Made by a program: the position numbers and the translations under genes. This document shows, one piece after another, positions 1-7,391 of a stretch of 64,000 bases of DNA. Numbering within the stretch: the stretch's first letter is position 1; every line of letters starts with the position of its first letter. The notes under the pieces were generated by a model. It worked only from the letters and a program-made list of their open reading frames with translations. It had not been told where the DNA came from and searched no databases. This DNA comes from Streptomyces sp. NBC_01267. GTDB taxonomy: Bacteria > Actinomycetota > Actinomycetes > Streptomycetales > Streptomycetaceae. The DNA lies in the NCBI RefSeq assembly GCF_036241575.1, contig NZ_CP108455.1, positions 6,555,001 to 6,619,000 on the forward strand, read 5' to 3'.

Positions 1-401
1 CTTACGTGATCCGAGTCGGAGTGCCGTCCGTCGAGACCTACCGCCACTTGCGGTCCGTGGCCGGTCTGAGCGCGAAGACGGCCGAGGCCGCCGAGGCCGG
101 ACTGCCGAACAGCTGGCACAGCGTGGTGATCATGGACGGTGACGAGCCCGTCGGCATGGGGCGCGTCATCGGTGACGGCGGCTGCTTCTTCCAGATCGTC
201 GACATCTGCGTCACCCCCGCGCACCAGGGCCGTGGCCTCGGCAAGCGGATCATGAACGAACTGACCGGGGAACTCGGCCGCCGCGCACCGGCCAGTGCCT
301 ACGTGTCCCTCATCGCCGACGGCGACGCCCGGCACCTCTACGAGAAGTTCGGGTTCAGGGAGACGGCACCGGAGTCCGTGGGCATGTACCGCGCTGTCTG
401 A
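1..401 (+). CDS. GNAT-family N-acetyltransferase, 5' end probably outside the window
   Basis: This encodes a GCN5-related N-acetyltransferase, which transfers the acetyl group of acetyl-CoA to an amine; the substrate cannot be read from sequence. The acetyl-CoA pyrophosphate loop is visible as VTPAHQGRGLGKR (Q/RxxGxG/A), preceded by the usual beta4 strand (FFQIVDICV) and followed by the LYEKFGF motif near the C-terminus. A GTG at position 6 could be the start, but the frame stays open to the left edge and no ribosome site is visible, so a few N-terminal residues are probably missing. The family call is secure; the start is not. Confidence 0.85.
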   Translation, partial: YVIRVGVPSVETYRHLRSVAGLSAKTAEAAEAGLPNSWHSVVIMDGDEPVGMGRVIGDGGCFFQIVDICVTPAHQGRGLGKRIMNELTGELGRRAPASAYVSLIADGDARHLYEKFGFRETAPESVGMYRAV

Positions 402-556
402 CGCCCACCTCCTGGCGCCCGCCTCGCCTGGCGCCCGCCTCGGCGTCGGACGTTTCGGGGACGTCACCCGTGGCGAGGGCGCGGCCCCGCACGATCTGCG
501 CCATTGTGTGAAGCGATGAGGAACTGGCCGGGTGCGGGCGGAGGATCGGCGCGCTG

Positions 557-1765
557 ATGAGCGAGGAAACGTCCGCGGGAGCCGCGGGACAGGGCCGGGC
601 CGTTCTGCCGGGCATCCGGCTGCGGGCCCGCGACCGCGACGAGGCGCACCGCGCCTCCACCCCGCTGGAACTCTTCTTCGACCTGTGCTTCGTCGTCGCC
701 GTCTCCCAGGCGGGGTCGCGACTGGTACACGCCGTGGCCGGAGGCGAACCGGTCCACGGGATCACCGGCTATCTGCTGGTGTTCTTCGCGATCTGGTGGG
801 CCTGGGTGAACTTCTCCTGGTTCGCCTCCGCCTACGACAGCGACGACGTCCTCTACCGGATCGCCACCCTCGTCCAGATCTCCGGCGTCCTCGTCCTGGC
901 CGCCGGAGTCCCGCGCGCCTTCGACGACGCCGACTTCACGGTAGCGATCGTCGGCTACCTGATCATGCGCCTCGCGCTCACGTTCCAGTGGCTCAGGGCC
1001 GCACACGGGGAGACCGGGCCGGCCAGGACCACGGCGCTGCGCTACGCGGCAGGACTGCTGGTCGTCCAGATCGGCTGGGTCGTGCTGCTGTTGCTGCCCC
1101 ACGAGGCCTGGGAATGGGGCTTCGTCCCCATGGCGGTCGCCGACCTGGCAGTGCCGGTCTTCGCCGAACGCCACCACCGTACGAGCTGGCACCCGCACCA
1201 CATCGCCGAACGCTACGGCCTCTTCACCATCATCATGCTCGGCGAGACGATCGCCGCCGCGACCGTGGCCGTGCAGTCGGCGGTCGACGCGTCAGCCGCG
1301 CTCGGCGAGCTCCTGCCCATCGCGGCGGGCGGGCTGCTCATCGTCTTCGGCGCCTACTGGATCTACTTCGCCGTCCCGATCCACGAGTACCTGGTCTCCA
1401 ACCGGCAGGCGTTCCTGTGGGGTTACGGCCACTACCTGGTCTTCGCCTCCGCCGCCGCGATCGGCTCCGGCATCGAGGTCGCGGTGGAACAGGTGACGCA
1501 CCACGCCCACCTCTCGACGCTCGCGGCCTCGATGGCCGTCACCGTCCCCACCGCGCTCTTCCTGCTCACCGTGTCCCTGCTGCACACCCGCCACTTCAAG
1601 CAGGGCACCGCCCAGCGCCTGGTCCTGCCCGTCAGCGTGCCCCTGGTGCTGGCCGCCGGCTTCGCCGGGCACCGGGCCGTCCCGCTGGCCGGGCTGGTGG
1701 TCGCCGCGACCGTCGCGGTCGGCGTCCGGCTGTCGCGGACCGCCGCCCGCAACGGGGCCGCCTGA
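557..1765 (+). CDS. Low-temperature-requirement (LtrA)-family membrane protein
   Basis: A 402-aa polytopic membrane protein of the LtrA family. The diagnostic N-terminal signature is STPLELFFDLCFVVAVSQAG at about residues 32-51, where an acidic FFDL segment sits at the start of the first membrane helix. Roughly ten hydrophobic segments follow, including a conserved ERYGLFTIIMLGETI stretch. The family was named for a Listeria cold-growth mutant; its biochemical role is still unclear. The ATG at 557 has a GGAGG-like element about 12 nt upstream. The gene stands alone between the GNAT gene and a micro-ORF. Confidence 0.85.
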   Translation: MSEETSAGAAGQGRAVLPGIRLRARDRDEAHRASTPLELFFDLCFVVAVSQAGSRLVHAVAGGEPVHGITGYLLVFFAIWWAWVNFSWFASAYDSDDVLYRIATLVQISGVLVLAAGVPRAFDDADFTVAIVGYLIMRLALTFQWLRAAHGETGPARTTALRYAAGLLVVQIGWVVLLLLPHEAWEWGFVPMAVADLAVPVFAERHHRTSWHPHHIAERYGLFTIIMLGETIAAATVAVQSAVDASAALGELLPIAAGGLLIVFGAYWIYFAVPIHEYLVSNRQAFLWGYGHYLVFASAAAIGSGIEVAVEQVTHHAHLSTLAASMAVTVPTALFLLTVSLLHTRHFKQGTAQRLVLPVSVPLVLAAGFAGHRAVPLAGLVVAATVAVGVRLSRTAARNGAA

Positions 1766-1855
1766 GACCGTGGGATGAGACTGTCGGATATGCGCCGTAC
1801 AACTCGGCCTGCCCGACTTCGACTTCTGGCGCGCTCCACCGCCGAAGATAGGTAC

Positions 1856-1945
1856 ATGACCTGTGCCAAGTGCGGAGCCCGGATGACGAGGAACCAAGAC
1901 GGCTGGTACATCTGCTATGCCTGCGGCAACAGTTCGCCGGGGTAG
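1856..1945 (+). CDS. 29-aa zinc-ribbon micro-protein
   Basis: A short ORF translating to a 29-residue peptide with two paired cysteine knuckles, CAKC near the start and CYAC near the end, separated by 13 residues (C-x2-C-x13-C-x2-C). That spacing fits a single zinc ribbon with little else attached. It lies 90 nt after the LtrA-like gene on the same strand. No strong ribosome site is visible: a weak AAGATAGG lies 4-11 nt upstream. Its function is unknown; a nucleic-acid-binding or regulatory peptide is possible. The evenly spaced cysteines are the main argument that it is real. Confidence 0.45.
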   Translation: MTCAKCGARMTRNQDGWYICYACGNSSPG

Positions 1946-2005
1946 CGGCCCGTCCGACGCGGGCCGCTGCCCCGGTCGGCTCGGGCCGCCACTCCGGCGG
2001 GGGTG

Positions 2006-4897
2006 TCAGCCGCGCGCGGTGAAGGCGTAGAGGTTGCCGTCCCAGGCGCCGGTCAGCAGCGTGTTACCGGTGACGGTCGGGGTCGACAGGATGGGCGCGC
2101 CGACGTTCAGGTCCTGGAGCTTGGCGCCGGTGGCCTTGTCCAGCCCGTACAGGTGGCCGTCGGTGCCACCGATCCACAACGTCCCACCGCTGATGGTCGG
2201 CGAGCCGACGAAGGCCCTGCCGCTCTGGAACTCCCAGAGCTTGGTGCCGGTGCTGGTGTCGAAGGCGGCCACCCGGCCGTTGGTGAAGCCGGCGTAGACG
2301 GTGTGCCCGTCAACGGCCGCCGAGCCACCGGGCTGCGCGGCGTCGTCCTTGGATACCCCGTCGCTCTGGTAGTGCCACAGTTCCTTGCCGGTGGAGGCGT
2401 CCCGGGCCAGGAGGGTGTTGCTCATGTCGGTGGTGAACACCTGCCCGTCGGCCACCACGGGAGTGGAGTGGTGGACGCCGCCGACGCCTCCGGCCGAGAC
2501 GAGCTGCTCACCGGTGGCGGCCTCGTAGATACGCAGGCCACCGCGGCTGTCGTGGACGTAGACCTTGCCGCCGACCACGGTGGGGGTGCTGCTGTTCCAC
2601 CAGCCGCTGTCCACCGGGGAGTCCCACAGCTGCTTACCGGTCGCGGTGTCCAGGGCGACGAGGTGGCTGCCGGTGGTGGTGTAGCCGAAGTAGTAGACGG
2701 TGGAGCCGGAGACGGTCGCGCCGCCGTAGCCGTAACCGTCGTAGGCGCCGGTCGTCGAGGAACCGGGGAGGGCGTGGCGCCACTTCACCGCGCCGGTCGC
2801 CGCGTCCACCGCGGTCAGGGTGCCACGCATCTCGGTGAGGTAGACGGTCCCGTCGTGCACCACGGGCGTGGACTGGACGAGGCTGTCCGTGGCGAAGTGC
2901 CACTTCGTCCGGCCGGTGGCGAGGTCGACGGCGTCCACGCCGTTGCCCTTGGCCCCGTCGGTGTCCCAGGTGCCGATGTACGCGATTCCGTTCGCGACCA
3001 CCGGGGAGGACATGCCGATGGTGGCGCCGCTGCGGTGGGTCCAGGCGTTGGTGAGGTTTCCGGAGCCCAGGTTCCCGGGCTGTACTCCGGTGTGCAGGGC
3101 GTCCCCGTGGAACTCGGGCACGTCCGCGCCCGCGCGCACCGGTTCGGCCTTCGGCACGACGGTGAAGCGGCTCGTGGTCGACCAGCTCCTGCCCGCGTCG
3201 TCGAACGCGGTGACCGCGGCGGTGTGTGCGCCGGGCTTCAGCCGGCGGGTGTCCCACGGCGCCGACCACGAGAACTTGCCGGTCCGGCCCAGCTTCTGGC
3301 CCTTCTGGCCGTCGACCCGGACCTCGACCCGCACCACATGGCTGGAAGTGTGGTAGGCGTCCACCTGGAACTCGGTACGGCCCTGGCCGACCTGGGAGCC
3401 GGGCGCGGGCGAGGTGGCCGCGATCGTGTGTTCCTGGTTGAACATCCGGAATTCGGCGGTCAGTTCGGCGTGGCGCATCGCGATCTCGCGGAAGCCGATG
3501 GGGGAGTGGTCGTCGTTGTAGGTCGCCGAGGCCGTGTTGTACTCCACCGCGCCGTCCAGCAGGTGAGGATCGGTGAAGTTGGTGTGCATGTGGCCGTTGA
3601 AGAACGCCTTGACGTCGTACCCCTTGAGGAGTCCGAGCAGGGCGTCGATCTGTCCGGCGGAGCCGCCGGTGTCGGGGGTGTCCAGCGGCTCGTGGGAACT
3701 GACCACGATCTGCTTCTTGCTGCCGTTGGCGTTCTTGCCGTTGAGCGCCAGGTCCTGCTTCAACCAGGCCATCTGTACCGGATCGCCGAGGCCGCCGTTG
3801 TTCTCCAGCTGGATGAAGTGGGTGTTGCCGTAGTCGAAGGAGTACCAGGAAGGCCCGAGCAGCGAACGGTAGTTGCCGACGCCGTCGGTGTCCCCGCCGC
3901 CGTGGTCGTGGTTGCCCGTCACCGGCCAGATCGGCAGCTTGGAGTTCGCGGTGCCCTTGAGCCATGCCTGCCAGTGGGAGGACGCACCGTCGCCGCTGAG
4001 GTCCCCGGTGGCCAGGACGAAGGCCGGCCGGGTCGGGAGTGCGGCCATGTCGTCCAGCTGCTTGGCGAGCTTGCCCGGGGTGACCCCGTCGCCCTCCGCG
4101 GGTGATTCCGGACCGTCGGGGCTGGTCAGGTGGGTGTCGGTGATCTGGGTGAAGGTGAAGTCGGGCCGCTCGCTGCCCTTGTCGCGCCGCAGATCGAAGT
4201 TCTGGGTGACGGTGGCGCCGTCCTCGGGCGAACCGAGGTCGTAGTAGAAGCGCTGGACCCGGTTGCTGCCGAGGGCGGCCGAATAGCCGCGCGGCATGGT
4301 GATGTTGACGATCGTGTGGTTCCACTGGTTGAGGTCGGCGGAGAACGTGTAGTGGCCGTTCCGGTCGGTACGGACGATGACCGCGCCGTCCGAGACGGAC
4401 ACCCCGGCCAGCCCGTGCTCGCCCTTGCCCTGGGTGCCGTTGCCGTTCTTGTCGTCGAAGACGGTGCCCTGGACGGTGGCGTGGCGCGCGGGGCGGGGGG
4501 CCATGTCGAAGTTCACCGGCGCGGCGAGCGCCTGGTACCCGTCGTTGGCCAGCAGCCACGCGGAGTAGGAGCCGGCGGGCAGGCCGGAGGTGTCCAGGTC
4601 CACGGTGCCGGTCGCGTTCGGGACGTAGACCCAGACCAGCGCAGCCCCGTCGCCGGGCTTGCGGTTCGCGGGATAGATGCCGATCCAGTTCGTGGCGCCG
4701 GGCGCGTCCGTGGTGTAGCCGAAGCTGAGTTTCTGACCGACCTGGGGCTGCTGGGTGACCAGGGTGAGAGTGGACGCACTCACGGCCGACGGGGCCCCGC
4801 CGACCGGCGCGGCGGACGAGACGGGTGCGCCCACCACGGCGAGAACAACGGCGCAGGCCCCAGCCGTCAGTGCAGATCGGAAGCGGGAAGGTGGCAT
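2006..4897 (-). CDS. Secreted metallophosphoesterase fused to a PQQ-type beta-propeller
   Basis: A 963-aa exported protein with an unusual multi-domain layout. A Sec signal peptide (about 1-30) is followed by a purple-acid-phosphatase-like beta domain, then a Cna-B/SdrD-like domain (TVFDDKNGNG). A calcineurin-like phosphoesterase at about 249-440 carries all five metal motifs: DTH, GDLSGDG, GNHDH, SHEP and GHMH. An Ig-like linker then leads to a C-terminal propeller of pyrroloquinoline-quinone-like repeats (AVDLATGRTKWHF, ALDTATGKQLWDS) from about 609 to the end. It presumably hydrolyses phosphoesters outside the cell; the propeller may bind surfaces or partners. The start at 4897 is chosen for CAGGAG 7-12 nt upstream and the signal peptide directly after it. 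A longer frame begins 99 nt earlier but adds nothing recognisable. Confidence 0.88.
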   Translation of the reverse strand: MPPSRFRSALTAGACAVVLAVVGAPVSSAAPVGGAPSAVSASTLTLVTQQPQVGQKLSFGYTTDAPGATNWIGIYPANRKPGDGAALVWVYVPNATGTVDLDTSGLPAGSYSAWLLANDGYQALAAPVNFDMAPRPARHATVQGTVFDDKNGNGTQGKGEHGLAGVSVSDGAVIVRTDRNGHYTFSADLNQWNHTIVNITMPRGYSAALGSNRVQRFYYDLGSPEDGATVTQNFDLRRDKGSERPDFTFTQITDTHLTSPDGPESPAEGDGVTPGKLAKQLDDMAALPTRPAFVLATGDLSGDGASSHWQAWLKGTANSKLPIWPVTGNHDHGGGDTDGVGNYRSLLGPSWYSFDYGNTHFIQLENNGGLGDPVQMAWLKQDLALNGKNANGSKKQIVVSSHEPLDTPDTGGSAGQIDALLGLLKGYDVKAFFNGHMHTNFTDPHLLDGAVEYNTASATYNDDHSPIGFREIAMRHAELTAEFRMFNQEHTIAATSPAPGSQVGQGRTEFQVDAYHTSSHVVRVEVRVDGQKGQKLGRTGKFSWSAPWDTRRLKPGAHTAAVTAFDDAGRSWSTTSRFTVVPKAEPVRAGADVPEFHGDALHTGVQPGNLGSGNLTNAWTHRSGATIGMSSPVVANGIAYIGTWDTDGAKGNGVDAVDLATGRTKWHFATDSLVQSTPVVHDGTVYLTEMRGTLTAVDAATGAVKWRHALPGSSTTGAYDGYGYGGATVSGSTVYYFGYTTTGSHLVALDTATGKQLWDSPVDSGWWNSSTPTVVGGKVYVHDSRGGLRIYEAATGEQLVSAGGVGGVHHSTPVVADGQVFTTDMSNTLLARDASTGKELWHYQSDGVSKDDAAQPGGSAAVDGHTVYAGFTNGRVAAFDTSTGTKLWEFQSGRAFVGSPTISGGTLWIGGTDGHLYGLDKATGAKLQDLNVGAPILSTPTVTGNTLLTGAWDGNLYAFTARG

Positions 4898-4920
4898 GCT
4901 GCACTCCTGGTGAACGGGAA

Positions 4921-4936
4921 ACTTGTCTGGACAACT
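4921..4936. promoter_or_regulatory. DasR-like (dre) palindrome upstream of the metallophosphoesterase
   Basis: ACTTGTCTGGACAACT contains a perfect inverted repeat, TTGTC-TG-GACAA, and matches the published DasR-responsive element (ACTGGTCTAGACCACT) at 13 of 16 positions by eye. It sits 24 nt upstream of the chosen start codon of the exported phosphoesterase, where a GntR-family regulator could block transcription. The palindrome is seen directly; that DasR is the binder is inference. Confidence 0.45.
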
Positions 4937-5085
4937 TTGCTGACCGCAGGACATCCGTGGCAAGTGTCCGGTAGGTGTTGCAGCGGCGTACTGCACACGA
5001 TGATTGGGTGTCTCCGTACGGCCCTACCCTCGTCAGTGCCAGGACGAGCCGGAGTCCCTGGCGACGGGCGATATGGCCGTACACG

Positions 5086-5565
5086 TCAGCCCCGCTCCGT
5101 GCACGCCTTCTGTTTCGCCAGCCCCGACACTGCTGCGGACAGTTCGCGGACGACGGCGTCCTTGTCCTTCACCCGTTCCGACACCGCGATCTCGGCGGTG
5201 GGAGCGCTCCCGTAGGAGAGCACCGTCTTCTTCCCGTCCTGGCTCTTCTTCTCGTTCACGACCCAGTCGACGCCGTCCACCGACGTGCAGGGAGCCGACT
5301 CGGGGACGTCCGAGATGTTCCCGCACCGCAGGATCACGTCGCCGTCACCCCACACGGCCGTGCCCTTCGGGCCGGAGTCCTCGCGCCCGTGGCCCCCCAC
5401 TCTCTGCGGCGCCTTGTCCATCAGACGGGAGCAGGCCGCGCTGTCGCCACCCGGAGCTCCCGAGACGTTGTAGGAGCGCGATGAGGTCCCGCACGCCGCG
5501 AGAGCGGCGACGCAGACGGTGATCACGCCGGCCTGCGTCAGACGCCGGACAGGGGTTGTCTTCAT
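5086..5565 (-). CDS. DUF3515-family lipoprotein
   Basis: A 159-aa predicted lipoprotein. The N-terminus has a basic region, a hydrophobic stretch and a lipobox ending LAAC with the lipidated cysteine at residue 25. The mature part carries the DUF3515 signature: a cysteine in the N-terminal third, AVWGDGDVILRCG in the middle and GVDWVVNE after it. Members are found throughout actinomycetes with unknown function, often near thiamine-phosphate kinase or cell-envelope genes; neither is present here. The ATG at 5565 is preceded by AACGAGGGATGACTC, giving a usable GAGG. It appears to be monocistronic. Confidence 0.8.
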   Translation of the reverse strand: MKTTPVRRLTQAGVITVCVAALAACGTSSRSYNVSGAPGGDSAACSRLMDKAPQRVGGHGREDSGPKGTAVWGDGDVILRCGNISDVPESAPCTSVDGVDWVVNEKKSQDGKKTVLSYGSAPTAEIAVSERVKDKDAVVRELSAAVSGLAKQKACTERG

Positions 5566-6125
5566 GAGTCATCCCTCGTTCGAGTTGTGCAATGGTCGGT
5601 TCGCGGAACGCGAGAAGCGTTCTTCGGTCGCAGCGACGGCCCGGGACGCCGTGCATGGGGTGGCGATCAGTCGGTGCGGACGCTGAGCAGGCCGCCGGGC
5701 TCGGCCGGGGCCTGACGCCGGACCTGTCCGCGACTCCGGACAGTGCCTTCGCCCCGACGCGATCGGTAACGACTGTACGAGGCACGGCTGTTGCCGTCGA
5801 TTGTTCCCCTCCCGTATCAGGGAGTCATCGCTCAGTAAAGGGAGAGGGTGGAGTCAACTGTGGTAGTCGCCGGGGGCCGCGCTGGGTTCTTCCCTCCTCG
5901 ATGTGGACAGCTACCTTCGGCCGATCATCGCCGTGATCATCATTGTCCTGCGGATCCCGCTCGTCGCGTGGGGTAAGCCTCGCCCGCGATGGCCTCGTGG
6001 ACGATGGGGTCGTTGTCTTCGTTTCCTGCACCGGAGCTGGAGCCGAAGCGGCGGTATGGACCGGTCAGAAGAACGACGCAGTACCTGGCCGATGAAGGCG
6101 ATCGGAACTTCGGCCCTATAGATTT
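5566..6125. other. 560-nt intergenic stretch without a supportable gene
   Basis: This is the upstream region of the DUF3515 lipoprotein gene and the downstream region of the ApbE gene. Several overlapping frames are open because of the G+C content, but none has a ribosome site or a recognisable protein. A short hydrophobic reading frame at 5903 lacks a ribosome site. Confidence 0.5.
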
Positions 6126-6177
6126 CCGGCACGGCACGGCACGGCAGGCGTACGGGTTCGTTCCTGCGTCGTGCCGG
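6126..6177 (-). terminator. Hairpin just after the apbE stop codon
   Basis: CCGGCACG (6126-6133) can pair with CGTGCCGG (6170-6177), with an inner GCAGG/CCTGC stem at 6144-6148 and 6163-6167. It lies within 10 nt of the end of the flavinylation operon. There is no T-tract, as is usual in Streptomyces. The GGCAC repeats in the left arm allow alternative pairings. Confidence 0.4.
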
Positions 6178-6186
6178 CGAGACGTT

Positions 6187-6951
6187 CTACGGCGCCTCGC
6201 CGGGGAATCCTCGTGTACGCCAGGTGCGGCCGTCCCGCTCGACCCCGAACCCTTCGTAGCCGTCCAGGGATTCCAGCCAGCTCCGCGCCGTCGGCCCCAT
6301 GGCGAAGGCTGCGGTCGCATACGCATCGGTCATCGTGAGCCCGGCCCCGATCACCGTGACGGATGCCGACCCGTCCGCTGTTCTGCCTTCGTGCGGGTTG
6401 ATGATGTGCGAGCCGCGTTCCGCGGTACCGGAAGTCGCGATGGCCAGGTCACCACCGGTGACGATCGTGCAGAGTTCACCGTGACGCAGTGGGTGGGCGA
6501 TGCCGATGCGCCAGGGAGCCCCCCGAGCCGCTTCGCCTCGCAGTTGCAGATCGCCGCCGCCGTTGACACAGGTGTGGTGCGCGCCCGCCTCGTGGAGGAG
6601 CTGTGAGGCGTGCTCGATCGACCATCCCTTGACCAGTCCGGACGGGTCGAGAGAGCCGCCCGCGAAATGGCTGAACCAGCCGGAGCTGTTCCGTGCGGCA
6701 CTCATGCACAGGTCGAGCACCCCGCGCACCTCTGCGGAGCACTTGGCCGGTGAGAGTTCGCCTCGTGAAATCCGGCTCACGGCGCTGTCCGGCCGGTAGG
6801 TGGAGTACACCTCGTCGACATGGTGCAACCACCCCACCGCCTCGCCCAGCGCCGTTTCGATGGCGGGCGTCCGGGTGTCGCGGATGTCGAAGGAGAAGAC
6901 CGTGCCCATCACGTGCTCGACATGGTGCAGGCCGTGCCCGGACTCAGCCAT
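6187..6951 (-). CDS. apbE: FAD:protein FMN transferase (ApbE family)
   Basis: A 254-aa ApbE-type transferase, which attaches FMN from FAD covalently to a threonine or serine of a partner protein outside the cytoplasm. The N-terminal HVMGTVFSFDI, the glycine-rich VNGGGDLQL and the metal-site region SHIINP followed by TMTDAYATAAFAMG are all present. The HII(D)P motif usually carries Asp; here it is Asn. No signal peptide is obvious from the chosen start. The start at 6951 overlaps the end of the FMN-binding gene by 8 nt, implying translational coupling. Its target is almost certainly that FMN-binding protein. The third gene of the operon. Confidence 0.85.
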   Translation of the reverse strand: MAESGHGLHHVEHVMGTVFSFDIRDTRTPAIETALGEAVGWLHHVDEVYSTYRPDSAVSRISRGELSPAKCSAEVRGVLDLCMSAARNSSGWFSHFAGGSLDPSGLVKGWSIEHASQLLHEAGAHHTCVNGGGDLQLRGEAARGAPWRIGIAHPLRHGELCTIVTGGDLAIATSGTAERGSHIINPHEGRTADGSASVTVIGAGLTMTDAYATAAFAMGPTARSWLESLDGYEGFGVERDGRTWRTRGFPGEAP

Positions 6952-7381
6952 GGGCCTGGTCCAGTGCGCTCTGCAGGGACTGCATGTAGCCCTGGCTGGT
7001 GTAGCTGGCACCGGAAACCGACTGGATGTGGGCGCTGTGGGCGGTGAGCGCCTCCTTCGTCAGTTTCGGCACGGCGCCCGCGGAGATCTCGCGGCTGCGG
7101 CTGTCCTCGGACGGCATGTGAAGCACTTTGATGTCGGTCAGCTTTCCGGCCTTCACGGTGGCGGACACCTGCACGGGGCCGTACTTGGTGTCCGCGGGAG
7201 TGCCGGTGTAGGTGCGGGCAGCCGACGTCCCGGTCCCCGGAGACACGGTCTGTGTCGGTGCCGGGACGGTCCCGGTCGGTGGTGGCACGGCGATCGGTTC
7301 GGCGCTGTGGTGCGGCTTCACAGCAAGCAGCACCACAATTAGCGCACCGGTCGACGCGGCTGCGGCGATTGCTCTGCGCAC
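6944..7381 (-). CDS. Membrane-anchored FMN-binding domain protein
   Basis: A 145-aa protein with one N-terminal membrane helix (AIAAAASTGALIVVLLAV), a proline/threonine-rich linker and a C-terminal FMN-binding domain of the NqrC/RnfG/PplA type. The flavinylation motif SGASYTS is present near the C-terminus; in the family the FMN phosphate is linked to the Thr of such (S/D)GA(T/S)xT(S) motifs. The GTG start at 7381 has GAGGAGG 7 nt upstream and lies 10 nt after the stop of the flavocytochrome gene. It should act as an extracellular flavin carrier receiving electrons from the upstream oxidoreductase. Confidence 0.85.
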   Translation of the reverse strand: MRRAIAAAASTGALIVVLLAVKPHHSAEPIAVPPPTGTVPAPTQTVSPGTGTSAARTYTGTPADTKYGPVQVSATVKAGKLTDIKVLHMPSEDSRSREISAGAVPKLTKEALTAHSAHIQSVSGASYTSQGYMQSLQSALDQAHG

Positions 7382-7391
7382 GATGCCCTCC

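Noticed and set aside
532..1851. Long + strand ORF overlapping the LtrA-like gene in another frame
   Set aside because: Arginine/proline-rich translation typical of a frame shadow; the LtrA frame has the family signature and helices.
2003..4105. 700-aa + strand ORF opposite the metallophosphoesterase
   Set aside because: Valine/glycine/arginine-biased translation with no family pattern; it is the mirror of a gene with clear motifs and a ribosome site on the other strand.
5903..6121. Small hydrophobic + strand ORF
   Set aside because: One membrane-like stretch, but no ribosome site, arginine-rich shadow-like tail, and no conserved pattern.
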